From an uncultured Lachnospiraceae bacterium (GTDB lineage Bacteria > Bacillota > Clostridia > Lachnospirales > Lachnospiraceae): DNA of 64,000 bases. A program made the translations under genes and the position numbers. Below the pieces are notes generated by a model that ran no database searches, had not been told where the DNA came from, and saw only the letters and a list, made by a program, of their open reading frames with translations. Below, in pieces: positions 42,639 through 52,155 of the stretch. Position 1 is the stretch's first letter; each line of letters starts with the position of its first letter. The DNA is taken from contig CAKRWT010000009.1 in the NCBI GenBank assembly GCA_934418125.1, positions 23,070-87,069 on the forward strand, read 5' to 3'.

Positions 42639-43009
42639 TGATCGATATACAATCCATTTTAGCTACAATGTACAAGGACACATGCTCTGTTGTGGAGCAT
42701 AGGAAAATCACAGACCCGGCAACGAAAAAGACAGGCTTTGAGGATGTTACGGTAGTTGAGGATCAGCCATGCAGACTGTCCTATAAGCAGGTACCGACGA
42801 CAGCGAGCGGGAATGTTGCAAGTACGGACCAGCAAGTCAAAGTGTTCCTGCCGCCGGAAGTCGATGTAAAAGCGGGGTCAAAAGTGATCGTAACGCAACA
42901 TTATGATTGCAGAGACGACATTGTAACAGAGTATGCGGCAAGTGGTGTTCCGGCTGTGTATCCGAGCCATCAGGAGGTTAGCTTGGAGTTATTTGAGAGG
43001 TGGGCATAA
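42638..43009 (+). CDS. Head completion protein, YqbH/XkdH-like
   Basis: This 123-residue protein occupies the XkdH position and has a matching layout: a short N-terminal helix (IQSILATMYKDTCSVVEHRK), CRLSYKQVP, and a beta-barrel core (KVFLPPEVDVKAGSKVIVT). It likely forms the stopper ring under the connector. Its start and stop overlap both neighbours. Confidence 0.78.
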   Translation: MIDIQSILATMYKDTCSVVEHRKITDPATKKTGFEDVTVVEDQPCRLSYKQVPTTASGNVASTDQQVKVFLPPEVDVKAGSKVIVTQHYDCRDDIVTEYAASGVPAVYPSHQEVSLELFERWA

Positions 43010-43518
43010 TGAGTGTAGATTATCGCGAATTGCAGGCATTACAGCAGCGCATGCAGGACTTTATTAACCACGGGGCAGACGAGTTGTGCAGGGATTGTAC
43101 AAACGAGCTCACGATGCGGTTGTATCGTAAGATAATCAAAAACACACCGACTGGGCAATATGAGGTTATAGTTTATGCCCGAAAAGATGGCTCAACCAAA
43201 ACATATAACGAGGGGCGGCATGGCGGTACACTCAAGCGAGGATGGAGTGTTGCGCTTAATGAGAGCAGTGTGCAGCATAAAGGGAGCGAGTATATCAGGA
43301 CACTTACCAATAATGTGGAGTACGCATCCTATTATGAATATGGACACCGACAGGAGCCCGGAAGATTTGTGCCGCATATCGGTAAGCGATTAAAACAGGC
43401 ATGGGTACCGGGACATCATGTTGCAACAAAAGCAGAGCAGGATATACAAAAGATAGCACCGGCACTCATACAAAAGAGACTGGATGCAAAGATGGAGGAG
43501 ATGCTAAATGGTAGCTGA
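43009..43518 (+). CDS. HK97 gp10-like tail completion protein
   Basis: This 169-residue protein shows the HK97-gp10 pattern: helix 1, then the basic KNTPTGQYE and GGTLKRGW, with VEYASYYEYGHRQEPGRFVP near 105-125, which is the family's best conserved segment. It is a head-tail joining or tail-terminator accessory protein. The ATG at 43009 overlaps the preceding stop. Confidence 0.88.
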   Translation: MSVDYRELQALQQRMQDFINHGADELCRDCTNELTMRLYRKIIKNTPTGQYEVIVYARKDGSTKTYNEGRHGGTLKRGWSVALNESSVQHKGSEYIRTLTNNVEYASYYEYGHRQEPGRFVPHIGKRLKQAWVPGHHVATKAEQDIQKIAPALIQKRLDAKMEEMLNGS

Positions 43519-43942
43519 TATCGTCAATGGCATTACAATGACCCTCGGGAGTGCGTATGAGGGATATGATATATACACAAAGGATGTGGAGCAGGGAATT
43601 GAAACGCCCTGTTTTTTTGTGCAATTACTTAAGGCGAGCAAGCGACCGCTGATAGGACAGCGTCATATCCGGGATTATCCCTTTGATATACAGTATTTCC
43701 CTGAGCACGACGGCGACAATGAGGAAATGATGGACGTTGGGGATGCCCTAGAAGAGTGTCTTGCATATATTACGCTCCAGAATGGCAATATGATACACGG
43801 TAATAATATGAGTTATGAGATCGTGGATGGAGTGTTACATTTTTTTGTGACCTGCAGCGTGATCATGATGGAGGTAAAACAGGAGGAGTCTATGGACAAA
43901 TATGGATTAACAGTGGAGGTGCGCAATGGGGAGAAGCACTAA
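43508..43942 (+). CDS. Tail terminator-like protein (DUF6838 type)
   Basis: This 144-residue protein has the shape of phage tail terminators: IVNGITMTLGSAYEGYDIYT, the strand CFFVQLLKASKRPLIGQR, and IQYFPEHDGDNEEMMDVGDAL. It precedes the sheath gene, as XkdJ-type genes do, and probably caps the contractile tail tube. It overlaps the gp10-like gene by eleven bases. Confidence 0.78.
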   Translation: MVADIVNGITMTLGSAYEGYDIYTKDVEQGIETPCFFVQLLKASKRPLIGQRHIRDYPFDIQYFPEHDGDNEEMMDVGDALEECLAYITLQNGNMIHGNNMSYEIVDGVLHFFVTCSVIMMEVKQEESMDKYGLTVEVRNGEKH

Positions 43943-44102
43943 AACGGATCAACCCGTGTTTACAGGGAAACAGCTCCTTACGACGGAGAAGTATAACAAC
44001 CGGGTAGCAAGGATAGTTTTACACGACGATGAGAGATATACCTATGCGGATGCAGACAAACTCATCGAAGAATTTATGAAAAAGGAGGATGTAACATGTT
44101 AG
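43926..44102 (+). CDS. Small phage protein before the sheath gene
   Basis: This 58-residue basic/acidic protein (RSTKTDQPVFTGKQLL, then LHDDERYTYADADKLIEEFM) overlaps the upstream gene by 17 bases and the sheath gene by seven. Small proteins at this place are common in PBSX-like tails. The function is unknown. Confidence 0.7.
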   Translation: MGRSTKTDQPVFTGKQLLTTEKYNNRVARIVLHDDERYTYADADKLIEEFMKKEDVTC

Positions 44103-45379
44103 GTGGTGGAACATTTGTCAACCAGAATAAGGTACTTCCGGGATCGTATATCAATTTCGTCAGTGCCAAAAATGCAGCGGCCACTATGGGAGAGAGAGGA
44201 TATGCAGCACTTGCATTACACTTGTCATGGGGCATCGACGGCGCGATCTTTACAGTAACATCAGAGGACTTCCGGTCTTACTGTAAAAAATTGTTTGGCT
44301 TTGCTTATGATTCCGACGAGGCAAAAGGTCTTAGGGACCTGTTCCGGAATATCCAGACGCTGTATTGCTACAAGCTAATGAAAAATGGTGTACAGGCAAG
44401 CAATGACATTGCAAAGGCGAAATATAAGGGGGTAGCCGGTAACACCATCAGTACCGAGATTCTGACCGGGACAATGTCCGGTACATATGATGTCAATATC
44501 TATTTTGACAATGATATCGTGTATTCGGCAAATGTAAGGACTCTCGGGGAGTTAAAGGCGACCGACAACGGATTCGTGGAGTGGACATTGTCGGAACTGG
44601 CAGCCGCTGAAAAGAGTACGATGACCGGCGGCTCAAACGGTGACACCGTGACAGCGACAGAGCACAGTGCGTTCCTCGATGCGGCAGAGAGCTACTCTTT
44701 TAATGCAATGGGATGTATGTCAGAGGATACGGCAATACAGACATTGTACATTCAGGAAGTCAAGGACATGCGCAATAATAAGGGATTGCATTATCAGGTA
44801 GTCCTTTATGGCAATGCTGCCGATCATGAGACAGTTGTCAATGTCAAAAACTGCAAGGACGCAGTATATTGGACACTTGGTGTTATCGCAGGATGTCCGG
44901 TTAACCAGTCCAATACAAACAGGGTATATGATGGAGAGTTTGACATCCCTACAAATTATACGCAGGCGCAGCTTGAGAGTGCTATTAAGTCGGGAGAGTT
45001 TGCATTCCATCGCGTCGGACTGGAAACAAGGGTGCTCTGTGATATCAACAGCCTTGTAACGACTACACCGGACAAGGGTGAGGATTTTAAGGCTAATCAG
45101 ACAATCCGTGTGATCGATCAGATTGCGATGGACATAGCCGGTATTTTTAATACAAAATACATCGGTAAAATCCCTAATAATAAGTCCGGCAGGGTATCGC
45201 TCTGGAATGACATTGTAAGCCATCACCAGCAGCTCGAGACAATCGGTGCTATTGAGGATTTTGATCCGGCCGGAGTTGTGGTGAGTGCAGGTGAGACAAA
45301 GAGATCTGTTGTAGTACAGGATGCCGTGACGATTGTCAACGCGATGGAAAAATTGTACATGACAGTAGTTGTGGCTTAG
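44096..45379 (+). CDS. Tail sheath protein, XkdK-like
   Basis: This 427-residue contractile sheath protein starts GGGTFVNQNKVLPGSYIN, typical of XkdK. It continues with RGYAALALHLSWG and a C-terminal domain with FKANQTIRVIDQIAMDIAG and WNDIVSHHQQLE. It identifies the phage as having a contractile tail. AAAGGAGG precedes the ATG. Confidence 0.95.
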   Translation: MLGGGTFVNQNKVLPGSYINFVSAKNAAATMGERGYAALALHLSWGIDGAIFTVTSEDFRSYCKKLFGFAYDSDEAKGLRDLFRNIQTLYCYKLMKNGVQASNDIAKAKYKGVAGNTISTEILTGTMSGTYDVNIYFDNDIVYSANVRTLGELKATDNGFVEWTLSELAAAEKSTMTGGSNGDTVTATEHSAFLDAAESYSFNAMGCMSEDTAIQTLYIQEVKDMRNNKGLHYQVVLYGNAADHETVVNVKNCKDAVYWTLGVIAGCPVNQSNTNRVYDGEFDIPTNYTQAQLESAIKSGEFAFHRVGLETRVLCDINSLVTTTPDKGEDFKANQTIRVIDQIAMDIAGIFNTKYIGKIPNNKSGRVSLWNDIVSHHQQLETIGAIEDFDPAGVVVSAGETKRSVVVQDAVTIVNAMEKLYMTVVVA

Positions 45380-45396
45380 GAAGGGAGAAGTAAATT

Positions 45397-45873
45397 ATGG
45401 GCAATACAACTTTAATGCAGTCGAGAGATGCCGTGAGTGCATCCCTCGCTGAGTGCTTTGCAACTATCAACGGGCAGAGATACCATGTTATGCAGCTGAT
45501 TAAGTTGGAAGCCAAAATGACAAAAAAGAAATCGGAGATACCGATCATGGGACAGCCCGGTAAAGGTCATAAAGCCGCGGGGTGGAGTGGTACTGGTACT
45601 TGCACGGTACATTATAACACTTCGGTGTTCCGGGAAATGATGTACCAGTACAAAACAACCGGCGAAGATGTCTATTTTGATATCCAGCTCACCAACGAAG
45701 ATCCGGGCTCAACTATCGGCAGACAGACAGTCATCCTTAAGGGCTGTAACTTCGATGAGATGATCCTCGCGAAAGCTGATGCAAGTGCGGACTATCTGGA
45801 CGAGGATATGAGCTTTACGTTTGAGGATTTCGAGATCCCGGAGAAATTCTCCCTGTTACAGGGAATGGCATAA
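45397..45873 (+). CDS. Tail tube protein, XkdM-like
   Basis: This 158-residue protein carries the XkdM features: SLAECFATINGQRYHVMQLIKLEAKM, the conserved KKKSEIPIMGQPGKGHKA and WSGTGTCTVHYNTSVFREMM. It polymerises into the inner tube within the sheath. It is 17 bases after the sheath gene with AGGGAG as ribosome site. Confidence 0.95.
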   Translation: MGNTTLMQSRDAVSASLAECFATINGQRYHVMQLIKLEAKMTKKKSEIPIMGQPGKGHKAAGWSGTGTCTVHYNTSVFREMMYQYKTTGEDVYFDIQLTNEDPGSTIGRQTVILKGCNFDEMILAKADASADYLDEDMSFTFEDFEIPEKFSLLQGMA

Positions 45874-45897
45874 TATAAGGAAGAGAGGACTTAAAAT

Positions 45898-46323
45898 ATG
45901 GAAGCATTAAGTGCATTTTTTGCGGAAAACGCAGAAAGAAAAGAAGATGTGCCGTTTGTAGTGAGTACACGGTTTAAGGACAAGGATGGGAAGCCTATCC
46001 CTTGGGTATTACGGTCGATCAGTGCGGAAGATGATGAATCCCTCCGTAAAGACTGTACGAGACGTGTGCAGGTGCCCGGCAAGAAGGGGCAGTATACAAA
46101 TTCCTTTGACAGCAACGCTTATTTGGTAAAACTTGCTGTTAAGAGTGTAAAATTCCCTGATCTTAGCAATGCGGAGCTGCAAAACAGCTATCGGGCTATG
46201 GGAGCGGAGCAGCTTATTGTGACGATGCTCTACAAGGACGAGTTTGACGCATTGGCAGAAAAGCTGACAAACATGTCGACAGCCGAGGATATCAATGATC
46301 TGGTGGCCGAGGCAAAAAACTAA
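45898..46323 (+). CDS. Tail assembly chaperone, short form (XkdN-like)
   Basis: This 141-residue protein is the zero-frame product of the tail chaperone gene (NAERKEDVPFVVSTRFKDKDG, then YTNSFDSNAYLVKLAVKSVKFPDL). Chaperones of this type coat the tape measure during tail assembly. The final codons GCA-AAA-AAC precede the stop, so ribosomes can slip to make the longer form. Confidence 0.92.
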   Translation: MEALSAFFAENAERKEDVPFVVSTRFKDKDGKPIPWVLRSISAEDDESLRKDCTRRVQVPGKKGQYTNSFDSNAYLVKLAVKSVKFPDLSNAELQNSYRAMGAEQLIVTMLYKDEFDALAEKLTNMSTAEDINDLVAEAKN

Positions 46324-46496
46324 TTGACGGAGGAGATGGTGACGCAAGTTATATGCACTATGTCCTCCAGAAGTTACATTGGAAACCAAGCGATTATATG
46401 GCCCTGTCCCGTCGGGAGAGGGCTTTTGTAATTGCATCTATTGATATGCGGATCGAGTCCGAGAAGAAAGAGAGGGATAAAGCATGTCAGCGGTAA
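45898..46496 (+). CDS. Tail assembly chaperone, -1 frameshifted long form
   Basis: The heptamer A-AAA-AAC (46314-46320) is in the correct frame for tandem -1 slippage. The -1 frame then continues for 58 codons (LIDGGDGDASYMHYVLQKLH, then YMALSRRERAFVIASIDMR) to the stop at 46494-46496, giving about 199 residues. The extension matches the second domain of XkdN-type chaperones. It overlaps the tape-measure start. Confidence 0.88.
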
Positions 46497-48622
46497 GTGC
46501 ATCTATACGGATACAGGATCAGGTAACAGCAAATGTGCAGCGAATGAATAGAGCACTGATGGTTGTTATCAACACGATGGAAAAGCTGAACAGTGTAACC
46601 GCAGACCCGATTGATATCGCAGGAATGAACGCCGCGCGCGACAGTTTGTCAGAGGTAGAAGTTGCTATGGAAGAGGTCACAGAAAGTATTCGGCAAGCTC
46701 AGGATGAGCAGGATCGGTACTCTGAGACCGTACGCAGATCGGAAGGAGCTGTAGGCAGTTTAGCAGGCAAGGTCGGAAAACTGATAGCAACTTACGCATC
46801 AATGCAGACCGCCAAAGCGGCCCTTGACTACTCGGATGAGCTCGCAAATACAACAGCACGGCTCGGTCTTATGGCGCGAGAGGGCGAAAACGTATCGGAA
46901 ATCAATGAAAAAATATACGCCTCCGCGAACCGGACGTACAGCTCCTATAAAGATACCGCAGATATGGTCGCGAAATTGGGCGTGCTTGCGGGTGATGCCT
47001 TTGGCAGTACAGACGAGGTTATCATGTTTGCTGAGCAGCTTAACAAAAACTTTAGTATATCGGGGACAGAGACATCCGGTATACAGGCGGCTATGCTGCA
47101 GCTTACACAGGCAATGGCATCAGGAGTGTTGCGCGGAGAGGAATTTAACTCCGTTTTGGAGCAGGCACCGACTGTAATACAGACTATTGCTGACTATATG
47201 GGCGTGTCAACCGGCGAACTGAAAGAGATGGCCGGAGAAGGTGAGGTAACTGCCGAAATTGTAAAAGCCGCGCTGATCGGTGCGGCAGAGGAAACAGATG
47301 CTAAGTTTAACAGCATGACCATAACATTTTCTAAACTATGGAATGTATTTCAAAATGAGGCTGTTTATGCTTTGGAGCCAGTATGGCAGAGACTTCGGCA
47401 GCTCAGTGACAGCGAAGAACTAATGAGTTTTGCGCAAAATGCCGGGAGATCAGTTGGAACAATCGCAAATATTTTGATTACCGTGTTTGACAAAGTTGGA
47501 CAGTTGGGGCAGGCCATAGTGGATAATTGGTCTATGATTGCACCTGTAATGGGTGCTGTATTGACAATAATGGCATTGTACAATGGTGCACTGATAGTAA
47601 ATAACGGGATACAGGCGATATCTAATGTACTCAAGACAGTTGCCGCAGTGCAAGCTGTAGCGCACGGAACTGCTACAGCGACAGAGGCGGCAGCAACAAC
47701 CGGGATGACAGCATCACAGCTCGCTCTAAATGCCGCGTTATATGCTTGCCCTCTTACATGGATAATCGTAGCTATTATTGCTGTAATAGCCGCTATATAC
47801 CTGATTGTGGCGGCAATAAATAAGGCCACGGGGAGTTCCACTTCCGCGACCGGAGTAATAGCCGGGTGCTTTGCATGGTTGGGCGCATTTATTTACAATA
47901 GCTTGCTTGGTATTGTCGACGGAGCCCTGTCCTCGATCAGCTTTATGATAAACATCTGGACAGCCTTTGCAAACTTTTTTGCAAATATTTTTAATGATCC
48001 GATTGCATCCATTATCCACTTATTCGGGGATATGGCCGACGCAATACTTGGCATTTTACAGGGCATAGCGAGTGCAATTGATAAGGTCTTTGGGTCAAAT
48101 CTTGCAGATGCAGTATCTGGGTGGCGTAGCGGACTTGATACAAAAGTATCCGATTTGGCAGACAAACTTGGGAATGGATCATATAAGGAGATCGCCGAAA
48201 AGGTTGACTTGTCAAGTAGCACGTTGGGGCTGGAGCGTAAGGATTTAACCGATGCGTATGACGCAGGTTATAACTGGGGCGAGGGATTAGGCGACAAGTT
48301 TAAAATTGATGGGCTGACTGGTATAGGCGGTGAGGGTAGCGGATTGGATTATGATGCGCTGCTGTCACAGGTTGGAGATATTGGAGACAACACCAAAGAT
48401 ATTAAAAACTCCGTGGATGTATCCGAGGAGGATTTAAAATATCTGAGAGATCTGGCGGAACAGGAGACTATCAACCGGTTTACAACGGCTGAGATCACTG
48501 TTGCAATGGGAGGTGTGACTAATAATCTCGGAGCTGGAGATGATATCGATGGTTTTATGGATGTCCTGACAGACAAACTGTACGAGTCAATGTCGGCCGC
48601 AGCGGAAGGAGTACATGAGTAG
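46484..48622 (+). CDS. Tail tape measure protein
   Basis: This 712-residue protein sets tail length and threads through the tube. The N-terminus is coiled (QDQVTANVQRMNRALMVV), with a conserved tape-measure domain (about 95-290; YKDTADMVAKLGVLAGDAFG). Hydrophobic segments lie at about 345-375, 415-445 and 455-485, followed by a soluble C-terminus. At roughly 0.15 nm per residue the tail would be near 100 nm. The start overlaps the frameshifted chaperone end. Confidence 0.93.
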   Translation: MSAVSASIRIQDQVTANVQRMNRALMVVINTMEKLNSVTADPIDIAGMNAARDSLSEVEVAMEEVTESIRQAQDEQDRYSETVRRSEGAVGSLAGKVGKLIATYASMQTAKAALDYSDELANTTARLGLMAREGENVSEINEKIYASANRTYSSYKDTADMVAKLGVLAGDAFGSTDEVIMFAEQLNKNFSISGTETSGIQAAMLQLTQAMASGVLRGEEFNSVLEQAPTVIQTIADYMGVSTGELKEMAGEGEVTAEIVKAALIGAAEETDAKFNSMTITFSKLWNVFQNEAVYALEPVWQRLRQLSDSEELMSFAQNAGRSVGTIANILITVFDKVGQLGQAIVDNWSMIAPVMGAVLTIMALYNGALIVNNGIQAISNVLKTVAAVQAVAHGTATATEAAATTGMTASQLALNAALYACPLTWIIVAIIAVIAAIYLIVAAINKATGSSTSATGVIAGCFAWLGAFIYNSLLGIVDGALSSISFMINIWTAFANFFANIFNDPIASIIHLFGDMADAILGILQGIASAIDKVFGSNLADAVSGWRSGLDTKVSDLADKLGNGSYKEIAEKVDLSSSTLGLERKDLTDAYDAGYNWGEGLGDKFKIDGLTGIGGEGSGLDYDALLSQVGDIGDNTKDIKNSVDVSEEDLKYLRDLAEQETINRFTTAEITVAMGGVTNNLGAGDDIDGFMDVLTDKLYESMSAAAEGVHE

Positions 48623-49311
48623 TGGCGTATTTTTTCTTTCTGGATGGGGTGCTGTTGCCAGTAGCCCCATCCGAACTTACCACAAAAATAAAAAATAGGA
48701 ACAAGACCATAGAGCTGATTAACGAATCAGAGGTTAATATCCTTAAGGATGCAGGATTGACAGAGATATCTTTTAAGGCACTCCTGCCAAATGTAAATTA
48801 TCCCTTTGCGAGATATCCGGATGGGTACCAGAGTGCGTCTTATTATCTCGGAAAACTGGAAAGTCTCAAGAAAGCAAAGAAACCGTTTCAATTTATCGTT
48901 TCCCGGAGGATGCCAAACGGAAAGATTTTGCCCTATACCAATATGACAGTATCATTGGAAAATTATGATATCACAGAAACTGGTGGCGACTTTGATTACA
49001 CAGTGGCGATAGAGCTAAAGCAATACCGCTATTTTGGCACTAAAAGCGCAATAATCAAGAGTGCAGCCGGAACGGCAACGATCCGAAAAGAACCTGTGAG
49101 AGACACTAAAGACAGCGGTGGCAATTATACGGTTGTTAAGGGAGATACCCTTTGGAATATCGCGAAGCAGGAGTACGGCACTGGGACAGACTGGGATAAA
49201 ATCTATGAGGCAAACAAAGATACAATAGAATCGACCGCCGGGGAATATGGAAAGTCATCATCAAGTAATGGGTGGTGGATATATCCTGGCACGGAACTGG
49301 TGTTACCATAG
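48622..49311 (+). CDS. LysM baseplate protein, XkdP-like
   Basis: This 229-residue protein has an N-terminal structural part (MAYFFFLDGVLLPVAPSE, a typical XkdP opening) and a C-terminal LysM domain (about 170-228; YTVVKGDTLWNIAKQEYG to YPGTELVLP). LysM binds peptidoglycan, so it may link the baseplate hub to the cell wall during infection. GTG is the start and overlaps the tape-measure stop. Confidence 0.9.
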   Translation: MAYFFFLDGVLLPVAPSELTTKIKNRNKTIELINESEVNILKDAGLTEISFKALLPNVNYPFARYPDGYQSASYYLGKLESLKKAKKPFQFIVSRRMPNGKILPYTNMTVSLENYDITETGGDFDYTVAIELKQYRYFGTKSAIIKSAAGTATIRKEPVRDTKDSGGNYTVVKGDTLWNIAKQEYGTGTDWDKIYEANKDTIESTAGEYGKSSSSNGWWIYPGTELVLP

Positions 49312-49320
49312 GAGGATGTA

Positions 49321-50274
49321 ATGGTAGAACTGGCAATTGTAAACGGCGAAGATGTGTATTTCCCATCTGCGTTGGATGGTATTACATGGGAGACAGAGCG
49401 CAAAGGTGCGCCTGGAGTCCTAAGATTTACGGTCGTAAACGCGGAAAACCCAGAGTTTGAGGAAGGAAACGTTGTGCGACTGGTTGTGGATAATACTCCG
49501 GTGTTTTTCGGGTTTGTTTTTAAGAAGAAAAGAGACAAACAACGTCAAATAGAGGTTACCGCTTATGATCAGCTCCGGTACTTTAAAAACAAAGAGACCT
49601 ATGTCTACAAAAATAAGACAGCTGACCAGGTGATACAGATGATGGCCGCCGATTTTAACCTCAATGTAGGTACGTTGGAAAATACAGGATATGTGATTAA
49701 ACAGCGGATAGAGGACGACAAGACACTCTTTGATATTGCACTCAACGCACTGGACGAGACCTTGACTAATGTAAAAAGACTATATGTACTTTATGACGAT
49801 TTTGGCAAGCTTGCCCTTAAAAATATCGAGTCAATGGTAACCGATTTGCTGATCGATTCCGAGACCGGCGAGAATTTTACCTATGAATCCTCGATTGATG
49901 AGCAGACATATGACCAGATAAAAATTGTTTATGACAACGAAAAAACTGGAAAGCGGGAAGTCTATATGGCTAAGGATAGCGGAAACATCAATAAATGGGG
50001 AGTACTCCAATATTATGAGAAAGCTAACTCGGACGTTGGGCTTGCACAAAAGGTAGATGCACTATTGCAGTTGTATAACCAAAAGACCCGGTCACTCAAG
50101 ATATCAAGTGCAATAGGGGACTTGCGGGTCAGGGCAGGGAGCAGTGTTGGAGTTATGCTCGATCTCGGAGATATATCGGTAAGGAGTCTGATGATTTGCG
50201 AAAAGGTAAAGCATACTTTTAAAAACGATTATCACACGATGGATTTAACCCTACGTGGAAATAGTTTTACATAG
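49321..50274 (+). CDS. Baseplate hub protein, XkdQ-like
   Basis: This 317-residue protein matches the gpD-like/XkdQ hub family: YFPSALDGITWETERKGAPG near 17-36, FGFVFKKKRDKQRQIEVTAYDQLRYFKNK written in part near 62-90, and a C-terminal beta part. It forms the central hub of the contractile baseplate. AGGAGG lies seven bases upstream. Confidence 0.92.
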   Translation: MVELAIVNGEDVYFPSALDGITWETERKGAPGVLRFTVVNAENPEFEEGNVVRLVVDNTPVFFGFVFKKKRDKQRQIEVTAYDQLRYFKNKETYVYKNKTADQVIQMMAADFNLNVGTLENTGYVIKQRIEDDKTLFDIALNALDETLTNVKRLYVLYDDFGKLALKNIESMVTDLLIDSETGENFTYESSIDEQTYDQIKIVYDNEKTGKREVYMAKDSGNINKWGVLQYYEKANSDVGLAQKVDALLQLYNQKTRSLKISSAIGDLRVRAGSSVGVMLDLGDISVRSLMICEKVKHTFKNDYHTMDLTLRGNSFT

Positions 50275-50282
50275 GAGGCACC

Positions 50283-50675
50283 ATGAATAACAGATTGTTA
50301 GAGGCACTAAAACAAAATGCGATAGACGCATATCGAGAGACAAATCCCGCATCTGTGATTTACGGTACGGTGGTATCGGTGGAGCCTTTGGCGGTACAGA
50401 TCAGTACTAAGCTGACCGTGCCGGAAGAGTTTTTGCTTTTAACCCGGAACGTCAAAAAGCACAAGATTAAGGTTGATGTGCAGTATGAGGGCATCGGGAA
50501 AATCAAAATTGAGAATATCCAACAAACCGGACTCAGAGAACTCGCTGCAGAAGAAATAGAGGTAACAGTGCACAATGAGTTGGAGGCGGGAGATAAAGTG
50601 ATTTTGCTGCAGGTACAGGGCGGACAGGAGTATGTTGTCTTAGATAAAATCGTGGAAGAGGGTGAGGAAGAATGA
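50283..50675 (+). CDS. Baseplate protein, XkdR-like (DUF2577)
   Basis: This 130-residue protein shows the DUF2577 pattern: AIDAYRETNPASVIYGTVV, LAVQISTKLTVPEEFLLLT, and a C-terminal GDKVILLQVQGGQEYVVLD. It is a small OB-like component of the baseplate spike. It overlaps the next gene by four bases. Confidence 0.92.
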   Translation: MNNRLLEALKQNAIDAYRETNPASVIYGTVVSVEPLAVQISTKLTVPEEFLLLTRNVKKHKIKVDVQYEGIGKIKIENIQQTGLRELAAEEIEVTVHNELEAGDKVILLQVQGGQEYVVLDKIVEEGEEE

Positions 50676-51073
50676 TCCCTGTATATATAGACGAGGCCGC
50701 CTTTGATTTTGTCGAAGAAAAGCTCCCGTCAAAAGACTTTGCACTTGAATATGAGAAAAATACCGTGAATGGAATACGAGAGGGGCTGCTTGAGATACGT
50801 CAGGCGGTCTATTTTATCCTCAATACCGAGCGGTACCAGTATTTGGTCTATCCGTGGAGCTACGGCGTGGAATTGCGGGATCTGATTGGCAAGCAACCAG
50901 AATATGTGATACCGGAAGTTGAACGCCGGATAACAGAGGCTCTGCTACAGGACGATCGTATAGACACGGTTGATGATTTTGAGTTTGAGCAAAATAAATC
51001 AAAACTGAGGGTTACTTTTGTGGTGCATACAAATATAGGTAATCTGGAGGTTGTAAAGGTGGTGAGTATTTAA
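50672..51073 (+). CDS. Baseplate wedge protein, XkdS-like (DUF2634)
   Basis: This 133-residue protein has the gp25-like/DUF2634 core: IRQAVYFILNTERYQYLVYP, WSYGVELRDLIGKQPEYV and VERRITEALLQDDRI. It forms part of the baseplate wedge with XkdT. It overlaps both neighbours at start and stop. Confidence 0.93.
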   Translation: MIPVYIDEAAFDFVEEKLPSKDFALEYEKNTVNGIREGLLEIRQAVYFILNTERYQYLVYPWSYGVELRDLIGKQPEYVIPEVERRITEALLQDDRIDTVDDFEFEQNKSKLRVTFVVHTNIGNLEVVKVVSI

Positions 51074-52155
51074 TGTATGAGACACAGACCTATGATGTGA
51101 TATTGCAGCGGACACTGGAGAGAGCACCGAATCATTTAGATAAAAGGGAGTCATCGTTTTTATATAGCTCCTCCGCTCCGGTGGCGGTGGAACTGCAAAA
51201 TATGTTTATCGCGCTGGATAATGTTTTAAAGCTTACATTTTTTGACACCGCAGATCGAGGTGGCAAACTGGAACGCTGTAGGGAGCGAGGGATTGACCTT
51301 ACACGTTTTGATGCCACGCACTCTGTTGTCACAGCACAGACAGAGCCACCGACGATCGAGGTACCAGTTGGGGCAAGATTTAACTATGACATGATCAATT
51401 TTGCTGTCATAGAAAAGATTGATGCCGGAATATACCGAATGAAATGCGAGACTTTAGGCGAAGCGGGCAACGTAACCGGGGCGATTACTCCGATTGATTT
51501 TATCCCAAATCTGTCCTCAGCGCAGATTATATCCATAGATGTTTATGGAGAGGACGAGGCAAGCATTGAGGAAATCAATCAGGCATTTTATGCAACTCTT
51601 AACTCCACAGCGTTCGGCGGGAACAGGGCAGACTACATGAATAAGGTGCATGCGATCCCTGGTGTGGGTGGCGTCAAGTGCTATTCGGCGGCTGAGTGGA
51701 TGGGCGGCGGTACAGTTAAACTGGTTATCCAGACCTCATCCTATATGGTGCCTACAGCGGCGTTTGTAGACCAAATCCAGACCATGATTGACCCTATGGT
51801 AAATCGCGGGGGCGGGTACGGTATCGCGCCGATTGGGCATACGGTAACGGTGGCAGGCGTGACAGAGACGACAATAAACATTGCCGCAAAAATCACGCTC
51901 ATGCAGGGTTATGAGTGGGCAGATGTGGAGCCTTACATAAACAAGACCATAGAGGACTATTACGAGGAACTTAACAAAGAATGGGAAAAGTTACAGCAGA
52001 TCATAGTAAGGATATCCCAGATTGAGACAAGAATCCTTGATGTGCCCGGAGTATTGGATATTGAGGACACTTCGCTTAATGGGCAGACATCTAATCTGTA
52101 TTTAGATAAAGATGCCATTGCGGTAAAGGGGGAGATCATCAATGCGGGAACCTAA
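51073..52155 (+). CDS. Baseplate J-like protein, XkdT-like
   Basis: This 360-residue protein belongs to the baseplate J/gp47 family: an N-terminal RTLERAPNHLDKRESSFLY, the central RFNYDMINFAV, and the long C-terminal YADVEP-type region (here WADVEPYINKTIEDYYEELN). It forms the outer wedge of the contractile baseplate. The ATG overlaps the XkdS stop. Confidence 0.94.
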   Translation: MYETQTYDVILQRTLERAPNHLDKRESSFLYSSSAPVAVELQNMFIALDNVLKLTFFDTADRGGKLERCRERGIDLTRFDATHSVVTAQTEPPTIEVPVGARFNYDMINFAVIEKIDAGIYRMKCETLGEAGNVTGAITPIDFIPNLSSAQIISIDVYGEDEASIEEINQAFYATLNSTAFGGNRADYMNKVHAIPGVGGVKCYSAAEWMGGGTVKLVIQTSSYMVPTAAFVDQIQTMIDPMVNRGGGYGIAPIGHTVTVAGVTETTINIAAKITLMQGYEWADVEPYINKTIEDYYEELNKEWEKLQQIIVRISQIETRILDVPGVLDIEDTSLNGQTSNLYLDKDAIAVKGEIINAGT

